Origin: an uncultured Adlercreutzia sp.
Lineage (GTDB): Bacteria; Actinomycetota; Coriobacteriia; Coriobacteriales; Eggerthellaceae
Length of the DNA: 36,634 nt
Assembly (NCBI GenBank): GCA_902478715.1
Contig: CABSMC010000019.1
Location: 1 to 36,634, forward strand
Direction of reading: 5' to 3'
This document shows positions 1-9,047 of the stretch, in pieces. The first letter of the stretch is position 1, and each line of letters begins with the position of its first letter. The notes beneath the pieces are model-generated. The model did no database searches, was not told where the DNA came from, and saw only the letters and a program-made list of their open reading frames with translations. A program made the position numbers and the translations under genes.

Positions 1-660
<660 letters not shown>

Positions 661-672
661 GGTAGGTAGACC

Positions 673-1602
673 ATGCCCAACCTACACGACATCGAACGGC
701 GAATCAAATCCGTCACCTCGACGAAGCAGATCACGCGCACCATGGAAATGGTTGCGGCTGCTAAGATTCGCCGTGCTTCCGAGCGCGTGGAGAGCGCGCT
801 CCCTTGGGCGGTCGCCATCTCAGACATGCTCATCAGCACGGCAAAGTACGCTCACTTGGATAACGAGCCGCTGCTGCAGGTCCACGACGAGGTGAAGCGG
901 GTGCTCATCGTAGCCGTCACCTCCGACCGGGGTCTCGCCGGCGGCTTCAATACCAACGTGCTTCGCTATGTGGAGAAGCTCTCGAAGGAAAAGCAGCGGG
1001 AAGGTGCCGAGGTGGAGGTGGCTGCCTGTGGCAAGAAGGCCATCGGGTACTTCACCTACCGAGGCATCGAGCCGGTGTTCTCCTTCGCGGGATATTCGGC
1101 CGACCCCGAGTTCGCTCAGGCGGCCGAGCTGTCCGGCTATGTGATGCAGGCTTACGCCGAGGGCAAGCTCGATGAGGTGTTCATCGTGTACAACCACGCG
1201 AAGAACGCCGCCGAGCAGACCTTGGTCGAGCAGCAGGTGCTGCCGGTGAAGGAGGAGTCCTACGCGGATCTTCTGGGTCTTAAGGCCAAGGAGGAGGACA
1301 TTTTCAAGTCCTTCCGCGAACGGGACGATTCCGCCATCCCGGGCGACATCGACTTCGAGCCGAGCACGGAGTCGGTCATGTCCTACATGATGAACGCCTA
1401 CCTGAACAACGCGTTCTACTACGCGATGCTCGATTCCGCAGCGGGCGAACAAGGCGCTCGCCGCAACGCGATGAAATCGGCTACCGACAACGCGAACGAG
1501 ATGGTCTCCACCCTGGAGCGCATTTACAACACGGTGCGCCAGGGCGCCATTACCACGGAGATCACCGAGATCGTCGGCGGTGCCGCAGCTTTGGAGGATT
1601 AA
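673..1602 (+). CDS. atpG: F1 ATP synthase gamma subunit
   Basis: The product has 309 residues, within the usual 285-310 range. The N-terminus (MPNLHDIERRIKSVTSTKQITRTMEMVAA) is the conserved first helix of the gamma coiled coil, and the C-terminus (ARRNAMKSATDNANEM...ITTEITEIVGGAAAL) is the matching last helix that turns inside the alpha3beta3 ring. Gamma couples proton flow through Fo to catalysis in beta. The ATG follows a GGTAGG-type ribosome site at 660-666, and atpD starts directly after the stop. Residues around 195-230 form a family-variable loop. Nothing is unusual. Confidence 0.98.
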   Translation: MPNLHDIERRIKSVTSTKQITRTMEMVAAAKIRRASERVESALPWAVAISDMLISTAKYAHLDNEPLLQVHDEVKRVLIVAVTSDRGLAGGFNTNVLRYVEKLSKEKQREGAEVEVAACGKKAIGYFTYRGIEPVFSFAGYSADPEFAQAAELSGYVMQAYAEGKLDEVFIVYNHAKNAAEQTLVEQQVLPVKEESYADLLGLKAKEEDIFKSFRERDDSAIPGDIDFEPSTESVMSYMMNAYLNNAFYYAMLDSAAGEQGARRNAMKSATDNANEMVSTLERIYNTVRQGAITTEITEIVGGAAALED

Positions 1603-3048
1603 ATGGCTGATAACACTTCTACTGAAGCGGCCAAGGGAGGCGCCATCGGACGCATCGTCCGAATCGTCGGCGCCGTTGTGGATGTGGAGTTCCCGGCAGA
1701 CGCCATGCCGGCTATCTACAACGCCCTTACCGTGAAGGCACAAACCCCAACGGGTGAAGTGTCCACCGTGCTTGAGGTGCAGACGCACCTGCCCGGTGAC
1801 ATCGTCCGTACCGTCGCTATGACGTCCACCGACGGCATGGTGCGCGGCTTGGAGGCAACCGACACCGGTTCCCCCATCATGATGCCCGTGGGCAAGGCGA
1901 CCCTGGGCCGTATTTGGAACGTGCTGGGCGAGCCCGTTGACGGCAAGCCCATGCCCGAAGACGTCGAGTGGCGCCCGATTCACCATCCGGCCCCGCCGTT
2001 CGACACCCTGGTGACTACCACCGAGACCTTCGAGACCGGCATCAAGGTCGTCGACCTCATTGAGCCCTACGTCAAGGGCGGAAAGACCGGTCTGTTCGGC
2101 GGCGCTGGCGTGGGCAAGACCGTCTGCATTCAGGAGCTCATCAACAACCTGGCTCAGGAGCATGGCGGCACCTCCGTGTTCACCGGCGTGGGCGAGCGTA
2201 CCCGCGAGGGTACCGACCTCTACCTCGAGATGACCGACTCCGGCGTTATCGAGAAGACCTGCCTGGTCTACGGTCAGATGAACGAGCCTCCGGGAGCCCG
2301 TCTGCGCGTGGGCCTCGCGGGACTTACCGAAGCCGAGTACTTCCGCGACCAGGGCCAGGACGTGCTGTTGTTCATCGACAACATCTTCCGCTTCACCCAG
2401 GCCGGTTCCGAGGTGTCCGCACTGCTCGGCCGTATGCCCTCCGCTGTGGGCTACCAGCCGACGCTGGCCACCGAGATGGGCGATCTGCAGGAGCGCATCT
2501 GCTCCACGCAGACCGGTTCCATCACGTCCGTGCAGGCCGTGTACGTGCCCGCTGACGACCTGACCGACCCGGCCCCGGCCACGACGTTCACCCACCTGGA
2601 CGCCAAGACCGTTCTGTCCCGTTCCATCGCCGAGCTGGGCATCTACCCGGCCGTGGATCCGCTGGAGTCCACCTCCCGCGCGCTGGATCCCGAGATCGTC
2701 GGTCAGGAGCACTACGACGTGGCCATGGGCGTGCAGCAGATCCTGCAGCAGTACAAGGATCTGCAGGACATCATCGCCATTCTGGGCATGGACGAGCTGT
2801 CCGAGGACCAGAAGCTGACCGTGAACCGCGCCCGTAAGGTGCAGAAGTTCCTGGGCCAGCCGTTCCACGTGGCCGAGGTCTTCACGGGCCTGCCCGGCGT
2901 GTACGTCAAGGTCGAGGACACCGTGCGCTCCTTCAAGGAGATCCTCGATGGCAAGTGCGACCACATCCCGGAGCAGTGCTTCGTGAACAAGGGCGCCATC
3001 GAGCAGGTCTACGAGGCCTACGACGCCATGCAGAAGGAAGGTAACTAA
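1603..3048 (+). CDS. atpD: F1 ATP synthase beta subunit
   Basis: The product has 481 residues and is the catalytic subunit of F1. The Walker A motif GGAGVGKT is at about residues 166-173. The Walker B region (DVLLFIDNIFRFTQAG) and the beta-signature ALLGRMPSAVGYQPTLATEMG follow in order. The ATG lies immediately after the atpG stop, and its ribosome site (GGAGG, 1593-1597) lies inside the end of atpG, which indicates translational coupling. The stop overlaps the atpC start by one base (TAATG). A short N-terminal extension (about 15 residues before GRIVRIVGAVVDVEF) is the only departure from the shortest family members. A long opposite-strand reading frame across this gene is a GC-rich shadow. 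Confidence 0.99.
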   Translation: MADNTSTEAAKGGAIGRIVRIVGAVVDVEFPADAMPAIYNALTVKAQTPTGEVSTVLEVQTHLPGDIVRTVAMTSTDGMVRGLEATDTGSPIMMPVGKATLGRIWNVLGEPVDGKPMPEDVEWRPIHHPAPPFDTLVTTTETFETGIKVVDLIEPYVKGGKTGLFGGAGVGKTVCIQELINNLAQEHGGTSVFTGVGERTREGTDLYLEMTDSGVIEKTCLVYGQMNEPPGARLRVGLAGLTEAEYFRDQGQDVLLFIDNIFRFTQAGSEVSALLGRMPSAVGYQPTLATEMGDLQERICSTQTGSITSVQAVYVPADDLTDPAPATTFTHLDAKTVLSRSIAELGIYPAVDPLESTSRALDPEIVGQEHYDVAMGVQQILQQYKDLQDIIAILGMDELSEDQKLTVNRARKVQKFLGQPFHVAEVFTGLPGVYVKVEDTVRSFKEILDGKCDHIPEQCFVNKGAIEQVYEAYDAMQKEGN

Positions 3049-3476
3049 TGGCCTCCATGGGCTGCATTGTGGCTCTTCCCGACAAGGCCCTGTTCCAGGG
3101 CGAGATCACCTATGCCAACATCCCGGGCACCGACGGCTACTTCGGCGTGCTGCCCGGGCATGAGCTGACGGTGTCGCTGAACCGCGAGGGCGGCGTTGTG
3201 ACGCTGACCATCGGCGAGAACGAGAAGCGCGAGTTCCTCGTGATGGGCGGCGCCACCTCCGTGCTCGACGACAAGGTGACGGTGCTGGCCCGCTTCGGTA
3301 CGGCCGTTGAGGACATCGACGCCGAGGCCGTGCGCGCCGAGGCCGCCGAGTGCAAGAGCGCCATCGCCGAGCTGGAGCAGAAGAACGATCCCCAGGATCA
3401 GGCGACGCTGATGACCCATCAGAAGAAGCTCGAGTGGTGCGAGGCCCAGCTTGCGCACGTAGGCCAGGCCGCGTAA
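3048..3476 (+). CDS. atpC: F1 ATP synthase epsilon subunit
   Basis: The product has 142 residues: an N-terminal beta-sandwich (about residues 1-85, with the typical IPGTDGYFGVLPGHELTV segment) and a C-terminal helical hairpin (about 90-140). Epsilon links gamma to the c-ring and can inhibit ATP hydrolysis. The start codon shares its A with the stop of atpD, so translation is coupled. A strong intrinsic terminator 60 bp downstream makes this the last gene of the atp operon. Cys residues near the C-terminus (ECKSAI, LEWCEAQ) are unusual for epsilon but have no clear meaning. Confidence 0.96.
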   Translation: MASMGCIVALPDKALFQGEITYANIPGTDGYFGVLPGHELTVSLNREGGVVTLTIGENEKREFLVMGGATSVLDDKVTVLARFGTAVEDIDAEAVRAEAAECKSAIAELEQKNDPQDQATLMTHQKKLEWCEAQLAHVGQAA

Positions 3477-3537
3477 GGCCCAGCCGAGCCAAGAAAGGGA
3501 GCCGCGACACGCGCAGCCCCAAATTTTGAGCCTGTTT

Positions 3538-3574
3538 CGAGAGGCGCCCACCCCGGGCGCCTCTCGTCGTTTAA
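3538..3574 (+). terminator. Intrinsic terminator of the atp operon
   Basis: A perfect 12-bp stem (3538-3549 with 3555-3566, CGAGAGGCGCCC) closes a 5-base loop and is followed by TCGTTT. It sits 60 bp after the atpC stop. The stem is very GC-rich; the T-run is short. Confidence 0.85.
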
Positions 3575-3575
3575 C

Positions 3576-3635
3576 TACGAAACCGACTTCGCTTCATGCT
3601 CAACGTACGAAATCGACTTCGTTTCATGCTCAACG
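3576..3635 (+). repeat. Two tandem 30-bp direct repeats
   Basis: Units 3576-3605 and 3606-3635 lie head to tail and differ at two positions. Each contains an imperfect 16-bp palindrome (ACGAAATCGACTTCGT in the second unit). They fall between the atp terminator and a second hairpin. No gene overlaps them. They may be a protein-binding array or part of the adjacent repeat element; the sequence does not decide. Confidence 0.7.
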
Positions 3636-3639
3636 GCAT

Positions 3640-3669
3640 TTCCCTACGCTCGAGCGAGTGGGAATTTTT
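3640..3669 (+). terminator. Possible second terminator-like hairpin
   Basis: TTCCC (3640-3644) pairs with GGGAA (3660-3664). An inner palindrome CGCTCGAGCG can add pairs, and TTTTT follows directly at 3665-3669. It could back up the atp terminator or belong to the repeat region. The outer stem is only 5 bp, so the call is tentative. Confidence 0.4.
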
Positions 3670-3696
3670 CGAGGCTTTCCCAACGGCCGCCTCCCT

Positions 3697-3913
3697 CAGT
3701 CAACGAACACCCCCGTTTTTGCATGAAATCTCGAGCTGTTAGCGTCTAGGGCCACTGCGCGAGAAGATCGGGAAGATGCGCGTCAAACGCTCTCGCAAAA
3801 CACCAGGTCAAGATCTTGCTCCCAAGAGATAGCTCCGAGCTCACCGTTCAGGTACACCCCCGAGACGCTAACAACTCGAGATTTCATGCAATTTCGAGGT
3901 AGTTCGTCGACTG
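3697..3913. repeat. Palindromic repeat element, copy 1 (about 217 bp, ~50-bp inverted ends)
   Basis: The left arm 3697-3747 and right arm 3863-3913 are inverted copies. The inner 29 bases of each (3719-3747 and 3863-3891) differ at one position only; the outer ~22 are looser. The arms carry the core CATGAAATCTCGAG followed by TTGTTAGCG or a close variant. The ~115-bp interior has no convincing reading frame. Related arms recur at 33842-33889 and 33995-34044 and, degraded, at about 5081-5275. No transposase is present, so a non-autonomous (MITE-like) or structured intergenic element is the best description. The whole gene-free interval 3477-3989 holds the terminator, the tandem repeats, the second hairpin, this element and the toxin-antitoxin promoter. 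Confidence 0.75.
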
Positions 3914-3934
3914 AACGAGCGATAAGCAGTAGTC

Positions 3935-3970
3935 TTGACTTTCTCAAAGGTTGTACTCAAAATGTTGTAC
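3935..3970 (+). promoter_or_regulatory. Promoter and likely autoregulatory operator of the toxin-antitoxin pair
   Basis: A -35 box TTGACT (3935-3940), a 17-bp spacer and a -10-like CAAAAT (3958-3963) precede the antitoxin start by about 25 bases. The heptamer GTTGTAC occurs twice (3950-3956 and 3964-3970), once on each side of the -10. Such paired sites fit binding by a RelB-type ribbon-helix-helix repressor. The binding role is inferred. Confidence 0.55.
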
Positions 3971-3989
3971 ATCGGGAAAGGGGGTCATT

Positions 3990-4286
3990 GTGACCGATGC
4001 GATGGTGACGGGGCGGATGCCGGAGCGGAAGAAGCTGCAGGGGCTTCGTGTGCTCAAGCGAGATGGAATGAACGCCTCTCAGGCGGTGAACCTCTTGTTC
4101 GACCGGCTGATCGAGGAGGGGAGCGCCGACTTCCTTTTGCAAGATGGCGATACGTCTGCGGACGAGCGGTGGGCATCGGCGGCGCGCTTTGTCGACAGCC
4201 TCTCGCGCAAGCGCTCAACACGGTTCGACGATATGACGAAGGCCGAGATCAAGCTTGACCGTCTCGCCGCCAAGGGGCTGGTGTGA
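3990..4286 (+). CDS. RelB/DinJ-like antitoxin
   Basis: About 98 residues with a GTG start chosen at 3990, preceded by a purine-rich AAAGGGGG ribosome site. An in-frame ATG at 3951 lies inside the predicted promoter, so it is unlikely to be the start; ATG 4002 is an alternative. The segment TGRMPERKKLQGLRVLKRDGM followed by NASQAVNLLFDRLIEEGSADF resembles the ribbon-helix-helix fold of RelB/DinJ antitoxins, which bind both the operator and the toxin. The C-terminal part (after residue ~55) would wrap the toxin. The toxin gene starts one base after the stop, typical of type II modules. The exact antitoxin family is inferred. Confidence 0.72.
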   Translation: MTDAMVTGRMPERKKLQGLRVLKRDGMNASQAVNLLFDRLIEEGSADFLLQDGDTSADERWASAARFVDSLSRKRSTRFDDMTKAEIKLDRLAAKGLV

Positions 4287-4287
4287 C

Positions 4288-4752
4288 ATGGCCCAAGCCA
4301 AGCTACTTCTCGACACCAACGTGGTTGTGGACTTCCTGAATGAACGCGAGCCGTACTACGAGAAGGCGCGGCTGCTGATGATCGGCGGTCGGGTGGGGGA
4401 GTTCGAGCTGTGGATCTCTTCGTCTCAGGTGACCGATCTTGTGTACATTCTTTCCAACGGAGGACGAGCGAGCGAGATGGATGCCGTCATGGGGCAACTG
4501 CGGGGCCTGCGCACCTTCGTCAACGTGTTCGCAGCGAGCGAGAGGGAAGTCGACCTGATGCTCGCCGCCTCGTGGCACGACCCAGAGGACTACCTCCTTT
4601 ACGAAATCGCCCTGGCGCTTAGAGCCGATGCCCTCATCACACGCAATCAGCCCGATTTCCCCCAGGGCCTCGTTCCCGTCATGGACTGCGACGAGTTCTT
4701 CCAATGGATGCGAGATACGCACGGCCTCGACTACGGCGAGATCGAGTTCTGA
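4288..4752 (+). CDS. PIN-domain ribonuclease toxin (VapC-like)
   Basis: The product has 154 residues from ATG 4288, one base after the antitoxin stop. The N-terminus LLLDTNVVVDFLNER holds the first PIN-domain acidic residue. The later block DPEDYLLYEIALALRADALITRNQPDF carries the remaining acidic residues and the typical TRN motif. PIN toxins are Mg2+-dependent ribonucleases that cut tRNA or rRNA and are held inactive by the antitoxin. An in-frame upstream TTG at 4255 would place the start inside the antitoxin gene and is not supported by a ribosome site. Pairing a RelB-like antitoxin with a PIN toxin is a common mixed combination. Confidence 0.82.
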   Translation: MAQAKLLLDTNVVVDFLNEREPYYEKARLLMIGGRVGEFELWISSSQVTDLVYILSNGGRASEMDAVMGQLRGLRTFVNVFAASEREVDLMLAASWHDPEDYLLYEIALALRADALITRNQPDFPQGLVPVMDCDEFFQWMRDTHGLDYGEIEF

Positions 4753-4819
4753 TTTGCTGAGGAAAGCGATGGCTGCGTAAGCGCCCCGGCGAGCGCCCCC
4801 GTCTCTCCGATTACCTCGA

Positions 4820-5050
4820 GGAGGCCTAACCTATTGTGGCCACCTCTTCGCCGATGGCAACGGACACACGGCGAGGCTGCTCATGAACTACGTCCTCCTG
4901 AAGCTGAACGGCGCTCCCTGCACCATCAGCGCTGACGACCGCCTGGCCTATTTCGGCGCCCTGGACGCCTTCCATCAGGAAGGCGAGCTCACCCCCTTCA
5001 TCGACTTCTGCCGCATTCAAACCTTGAAGACCTGGGAGCACTTGCTGTAG
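4820..5050 (+). pseudogene. C-terminal remnant of a Fic-domain gene
   Basis: In one frame ending at TAG 5048-5050, the translation from about 4841 reads HLFADGNGHTARLLMNYVLL, clearly the Fic motif HPFxDGNGRxxR. It continues with DRLAYFGALDAF and TPFIDFCRIQTL, as in Fic C-termini. The N-terminal two-thirds of a Fic protein are missing, and there is no start codon or ribosome site in front of the motif. Two motif positions have changed (Pro to Leu, Arg to His). Intact Fic proteins AMPylate targets. This piece is probably the decayed end of a former Fic gene next to the toxin-antitoxin pair. Confidence 0.75.
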
Positions 5051-5080
5051 GTTTCTCTGGTGCAATCGATGTCGTCTTTT

Positions 5081-5275
5081 TCAGCGAAAATTGCGTTTGT
5101 TAGCATGTTGGCGGAGTTGGGGGCGAGATAGACCGCTCAAGACAAGGGAGGTCTCTCTGGAGTTAACGCCTAACGAATATCTAGAGAGATGTGCGATGGC
5201 TGCAGATCGTTTGGCAGGAGGTTCTGCATCCTCACAGAGCTAACAATCGCAATTTATGCCAAATTCTTCGAGGGC
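5081..5275. repeat. Degenerate palindromic repeat element, copy 3
   Basis: AAATTGCGTTTGTTAGC (5088-5104) is inverted, with one mismatch, at 5239-5255. The flanks resemble the arms of the element at 3697-3913: the TTGTTAGC core, CATAAAT in place of CATGAAAT, and TTCGAGG at the outer end (5267-5273). The boundaries are approximate. The interior has no gene. The rest of the gene-free stretch 5051-5588 contains only this element and the dnaE leader. Confidence 0.5.
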
Positions 5276-5412
5276 AAATGGTTTTCATAGATCGGAGGAT
5301 CTTGCGTCGTGCGAGTTACGCCTAAAAAACCGCTTCGGCTCTCTGCGCTCTCCGCGTGAGGGGCATTCCATGCAAAACTCACTGTTTGTTCGCACACCGT
5401 GGGGCGACAGGC

Positions 5413-5421
5413 TGGTATCAT
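5413..5421 (+). promoter_or_regulatory. Putative extended -10 promoter for dnaE
   Basis: TGGTATCAT fits an extended -10 (TG, one base, TATCAT). No good -35 is visible, as expected for this class. It would give a leader of about 160 bases before the dnaE start. Similar TG-N-TAxxAT elements precede several other genes in the window. Confidence 0.4.
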
Positions 5422-5588
5422 GGCAGCCGAGAAAATGACGGAACGGAAGAGCGGTCGGAAGGGGAGCGGCGCGGCGAGCTGGGCTCGCGTCTGCCGCGCG
5501 CTTTCGACTCAGCATGACACGACACAGCGCGCATAACCACACCATAATTGAAACCCGTGCGCCGCCGACCTTATTGAAGGGGCTGACG

Positions 5589-8500
5589 ATGGCATTTGTC
5601 CATTTGCACAACCATACGGAATACTCGCTGCTCGATGGGCTCACCCATATCAAGGACATGGTGCGCCGCGCCGCTGAGCTGGACATGCCGGCGGTGGCTG
5701 TCACCGACCACGGCGTCATGTCCGGCATGGTGGAGCTCTCCGACGCCTGCGACGCCATTGAGAAGGAGACGGGCAAGCGCGTGAAGCCCATCTTCGGCTG
5801 CGAGGTGTACTTCACCCCCGACGAGTCGCTGCGCAAGGACGTGAAGCCGAAGTTGTACCACCTGCTGCTTCTGGCGAAGAACAACGAGGGCTACCACAAC
5901 CTGCTGAAACTCGTCAGCGAGTCCCACGTGGACAACTTCTACTACAAGCCGCGCACCACCTTCTCCATGCTGCAGAAGTACGGCCACGGCATCATCGGCT
6001 CGTCGGCCTGCATTGCCGGCGTCATCCCAAAGCTGCTCGACGAGCGCCGCTTCGACGATGCCGTGGAATGGGCCCGTAAGTTCGCCAGCTGCTTCGATGA
6101 GGGCGACTTCTACATCGAGCTGCAGAACCAGGGCATCCGCACCGACGCCGGCTTCACCCAGACCGAGCTGAACCACGAGCTCACCCGCGTGGCGAAGGCC
6201 GCGGGGCTCAAGACCATCGCCACCAACGACTTCCACTACCTGCTGAAGGAAGACGCCGAGGCCCAGGACATCATGCTGTGCATCGGCACCGGTTCCACGG
6301 TCAACCAGACGAACCGCATGAAGTTCGAGAACGACCAGTTCTACATGAAGACCGAAGAGGAAATGCGCGAGGCCATGAAGGACTTCCCCGAGGCCTGCGA
6401 CAACACGGTGGAAGTGGCGGCGAAGTGCGACGTCACCCTGGAACGCGAGCCCATTCTGCCGAAGTTCCCCCTGCCCGAGGGCGAGACCGAGGAATCGTGG
6501 TTCCGCAAGCGCGTGCAGGAGGGCCTGGAAAAGCGCTACGGCACCCCGGTGCCCGAGCGCGAGCAAAAGCAGGCCGACTACGAGATGGGCATCATCATCC
6601 AGCAGGGCTTCCCGGCCTACTTCCTCATCGTGCAGGAGTACATCGAATGGGCGCGCAGCCAGGGCATCGGCGTGGGCCCGGGCCGCGGCTCGGCCGCCGG
6701 CGCCATCGTGGCCTACGCCATGGGCATCACCGACCTTGACCCTATGCCCAACGGCCTCATGTTCGAGCGATTCCTCTCGCCCGAGCGCGTGGAGATGCCC
6801 GATATCGACGTCGACTTCGAGCAGGGCCGCCGCGAAGAGGTCATCAACCACATCAAGGACGTCTACGGCGAGGACCACGTCTCCCAGGTGATCACCTTCG
6901 GCACGCTGCAGGCCAAGAACGCCGTGCGCGACTCGGCCCGCGTGCTGGACTACCCCTACGGCGTGGGCGACCGCATCTGCAAGATGATCGGCGACGAGCT
7001 GGGCATCACCATCGACAAGGCGCTGGACACGAACCCCGACTTGAAGAAGGCCTACGACACCGAAGAGGACGTCAAGCGCATCATCGACGCCGCGAAGTCC
7101 ATCGAGGGCCATGTGCGCGGCGAGGGCGTGCACGCCTGCGCCACCATCATCTGCCGCGACCCCATGAGCGATCACGTGCCCATGAAGCGCGACACCAAGG
7201 GCGGCGGCATCATCACCCAGTACGACGGCCACTACACGCCGGATCTGGGCCTGCTCAAGATGGACTTTCTGGGCCTGCGCACCTTGGACGTGCTCTCCAT
7301 CGCCTGCCGCAACATCGAGGAGCGCACGGGCGTGAAAATCGTGCCGGAGGAAATCCCCACCGACGACGAGAAGGCCTTCCGCCTCATGCAGTCCGGCAAT
7401 ATGGACGGCCTGTTCCAGGTGGAGGGCGCCCTGTACGTGAGCCTGTTCAAGCGCCTGCCTCCCAAGCAGTTCTCCGACGTCGTCGCCTCCATCGCCCTGA
7501 ACCGCCCGGGCCCGCTGGAGTCCGGCATGGTGGAGGACTACGTGGCCGCTGCAAAGAACCCGACCGCCGTACACTACTACGACGACCGCCTGCGCCCCAT
7601 TCTGGAAGAGACCCACGGCACCATGGTCTACCAAGAGCAGATCATGCAGATATCCATGGTCATGTCCGGTTTCTCCGCCGGCAAGTCCGACAAGTTGCGC
7701 AAGGCCATGGGCAAGAAGAAACTCGATATCATGCGCCAGTTGCAGGCCGACTGGGATGCTGGTGCGGTCGAGAACGGCTACGCCCTGGAAGTCGCCCAAC
7801 AGATATGGGAGGATGCCGAGAAGTTCGCGAAGTACGCCTTCAACAAGTCGCACTCAGCGGCCTACGCCATCCTTGTGATGCGCACGGCCTACCTGAAGGC
7901 GCACTATCCGAACGACTTCATGGCCGCCGTGCTCACCAGCTACATGGGCAACACCGACCGCCTTATCCGCTATATCGCCAGCTGCAACAAGAACGGCACG
8001 CCGGTGCTGCCGCCGGACATCAACGCCTCCCGCGCGGAGTTCACCCCGGTCGAGGGCGGCATCCGCTTCGGTTTGGTGGGCGTGCGCGGCGTGGGCAAGA
8101 ACGTCGCCGACGAGATCATCGCCGAGCGCGAGGCCAACGGTCCGTTCACCTCGCTGCACGATTTCGTGAACCGGCTCGACGCGAAGTGCTACAACCGCAA
8201 GACGCTCGAGGCCCTTATCAAGGGCGGCGCCTTCGACTCCACCGGCTACACCCGCAAGCAGCTCATGTACTTCGTGGAGGAGACGCCGCTGCTCGAGGGC
8301 GCAGCCAAGCGTCAGAAGGACCGCGATGCCGGTCAGGTGTCCATGTTCGACCTGTTCGCCGACGAGCCCGATTCCGGCTTCCAAGAGGAGGTGCCCGCCC
8401 CCGACGGCGTGGAATGGGACAAGCGCACCAAGCTCGCCTACGAGAAGGAGATCATGAAGATCTACGTGAGCGAGCACCCGCTGGCCCCCTTCGAGGGCAC

Positions 8501-9047
8501 GCTGCGCCGTATGTCCCGCTACGACATGGGCATGCTCTCTGAGCAGACCAAGGAGATCAGAAATGGCGTGTTCGTGGGCATGATCTCGAACGTAGTCGTG
8601 AAGATGACCAAAGCGCAGAAGAAATACGCTACCTTCACCCTGGAGGACACGACGGGTTCCTGCGAGTGCATCTGCTTCAAGTACGACGACTTCGCCGAGG
8701 TCATCCAGGAGGACGTCATCGCGAAGATCAAGGGCAAGTTCGAGAGCGGCGACCGCGGCAACCAGATCATGGCCTTCGAGCTGGAGGCGCTGGAGCTTAA
8801 CGAGGAGGACGCGCGGCCGAGTCATCTGGAGCTGCGGGTGCCCTCGCGCTCCTTCGACCAGAACCGTTCGGCGCATCTGAGCCGCATCCTGAGCTCGTAC
8901 CCGGGCCGCGACGGCGTGGTGCTGCTCGTGCAGCAGGCCGACGGGCGCAAGTTCCGCGCGGAGCTGCCGGTGTCGGTGGACGCCCAGTCCACGGTGCTGA
9001 AGGCCGAGATCCGCGACCTCTTCGGGCCAGAAGCGATGATTGCCTGA
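5589..9047 (+). CDS. dnaE: DNA polymerase III alpha subunit (replicative polymerase)
   Basis: The product has 1152 residues, a usual length for DnaE. ATG 5589 was chosen because it follows GAAGGGG and begins MAFVHLHNHTEYSLLDG, the standard PHP-domain start; an in-frame ATG at 5514 would add 25 unrelated residues. Order of domains: PHP (about 1-205); palm/fingers with GPGRGSAAGAIVAY (about 360) and the catalytic PDIDVDF (about 402-408); the segment around YAFNKSHSAAYA (about 750); a helix-hairpin-helix region (GVRGVGKNVADEIIAE, about 825); and an OB fold near 985-1085. No intein or frameshift is seen. It overlaps truA by one base (TGATG), so the two are probably cotranscribed. Confidence 0.97.
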   Translation: MAFVHLHNHTEYSLLDGLTHIKDMVRRAAELDMPAVAVTDHGVMSGMVELSDACDAIEKETGKRVKPIFGCEVYFTPDESLRKDVKPKLYHLLLLAKNNEGYHNLLKLVSESHVDNFYYKPRTTFSMLQKYGHGIIGSSACIAGVIPKLLDERRFDDAVEWARKFASCFDEGDFYIELQNQGIRTDAGFTQTELNHELTRVAKAAGLKTIATNDFHYLLKEDAEAQDIMLCIGTGSTVNQTNRMKFENDQFYMKTEEEMREAMKDFPEACDNTVEVAAKCDVTLEREPILPKFPLPEGETEESWFRKRVQEGLEKRYGTPVPEREQKQADYEMGIIIQQGFPAYFLIVQEYIEWARSQGIGVGPGRGSAAGAIVAYAMGITDLDPMPNGLMFERFLSPERVEMPDIDVDFEQGRREEVINHIKDVYGEDHVSQVITFGTLQAKNAVRDSARVLDYPYGVGDRICKMIGDELGITIDKALDTNPDLKKAYDTEEDVKRIIDAAKSIEGHVRGEGVHACATIICRDPMSDHVPMKRDTKGGGIITQYDGHYTPDLGLLKMDFLGLRTLDVLSIACRNIEERTGVKIVPEEIPTDDEKAFRLMQSGNMDGLFQVEGALYVSLFKRLPPKQFSDVVASIALNRPGPLESGMVEDYVAAAKNPTAVHYYDDRLRPILEETHGTMVYQEQIMQISMVMSGFSAGKSDKLRKAMGKKKLDIMRQLQADWDAGAVENGYALEVAQQIWEDAEKFAKYAFNKSHSAAYAILVMRTAYLKAHYPNDFMAAVLTSYMGNTDRLIRYIASCNKNGTPVLPPDINASRAEFTPVEGGIRFGLVGVRGVGKNVADEIIAEREANGPFTSLHDFVNRLDAKCYNRKTLEALIKGGAFDSTGYTRKQLMYFVEETPLLEGAAKRQKDRDAGQVSMFDLFADEPDSGFQEEVPAPDGVEWDKRTKLAYEKEIMKIYVSEHPLAPFEGTLRRMSRYDMGMLSEQTKEIRNGVFVGMISNVVVKMTKAQKKYATFTLEDTTGSCECICFKYDDFAEVIQEDVIAKIKGKFESGDRGNQIMAFELEALELNEEDARPSHLELRVPSRSFDQNRSAHLSRILSSYPGRDGVVLLVQQADGRKFRAELPVSVDAQSTVLKAEIRDLFGPEAMIA

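Noticed and set aside
820..2964. 714-residue opposite-strand reading frame over atpG and atpD
   Set aside because: It is a codon-position shadow of GC-rich genes with Gly/His/Leu-rich composition and no domain; atpG and atpD are certain.
3526..3726. 66-residue frame after atpC
   Set aside because: It spans the terminator, the tandem repeats and part of the palindromic element; no ribosome site or domain.
5256..5438. 60-residue frame before dnaE
   Set aside because: Starts inside the degenerate repeat element and overlaps the dnaE promoter; composition is not protein-like.
5571..7853. 760-residue opposite-strand reading frame over dnaE
   Set aside because: Low-complexity Val/Gly/His-rich shadow; dnaE on the plus strand is intact and certain.
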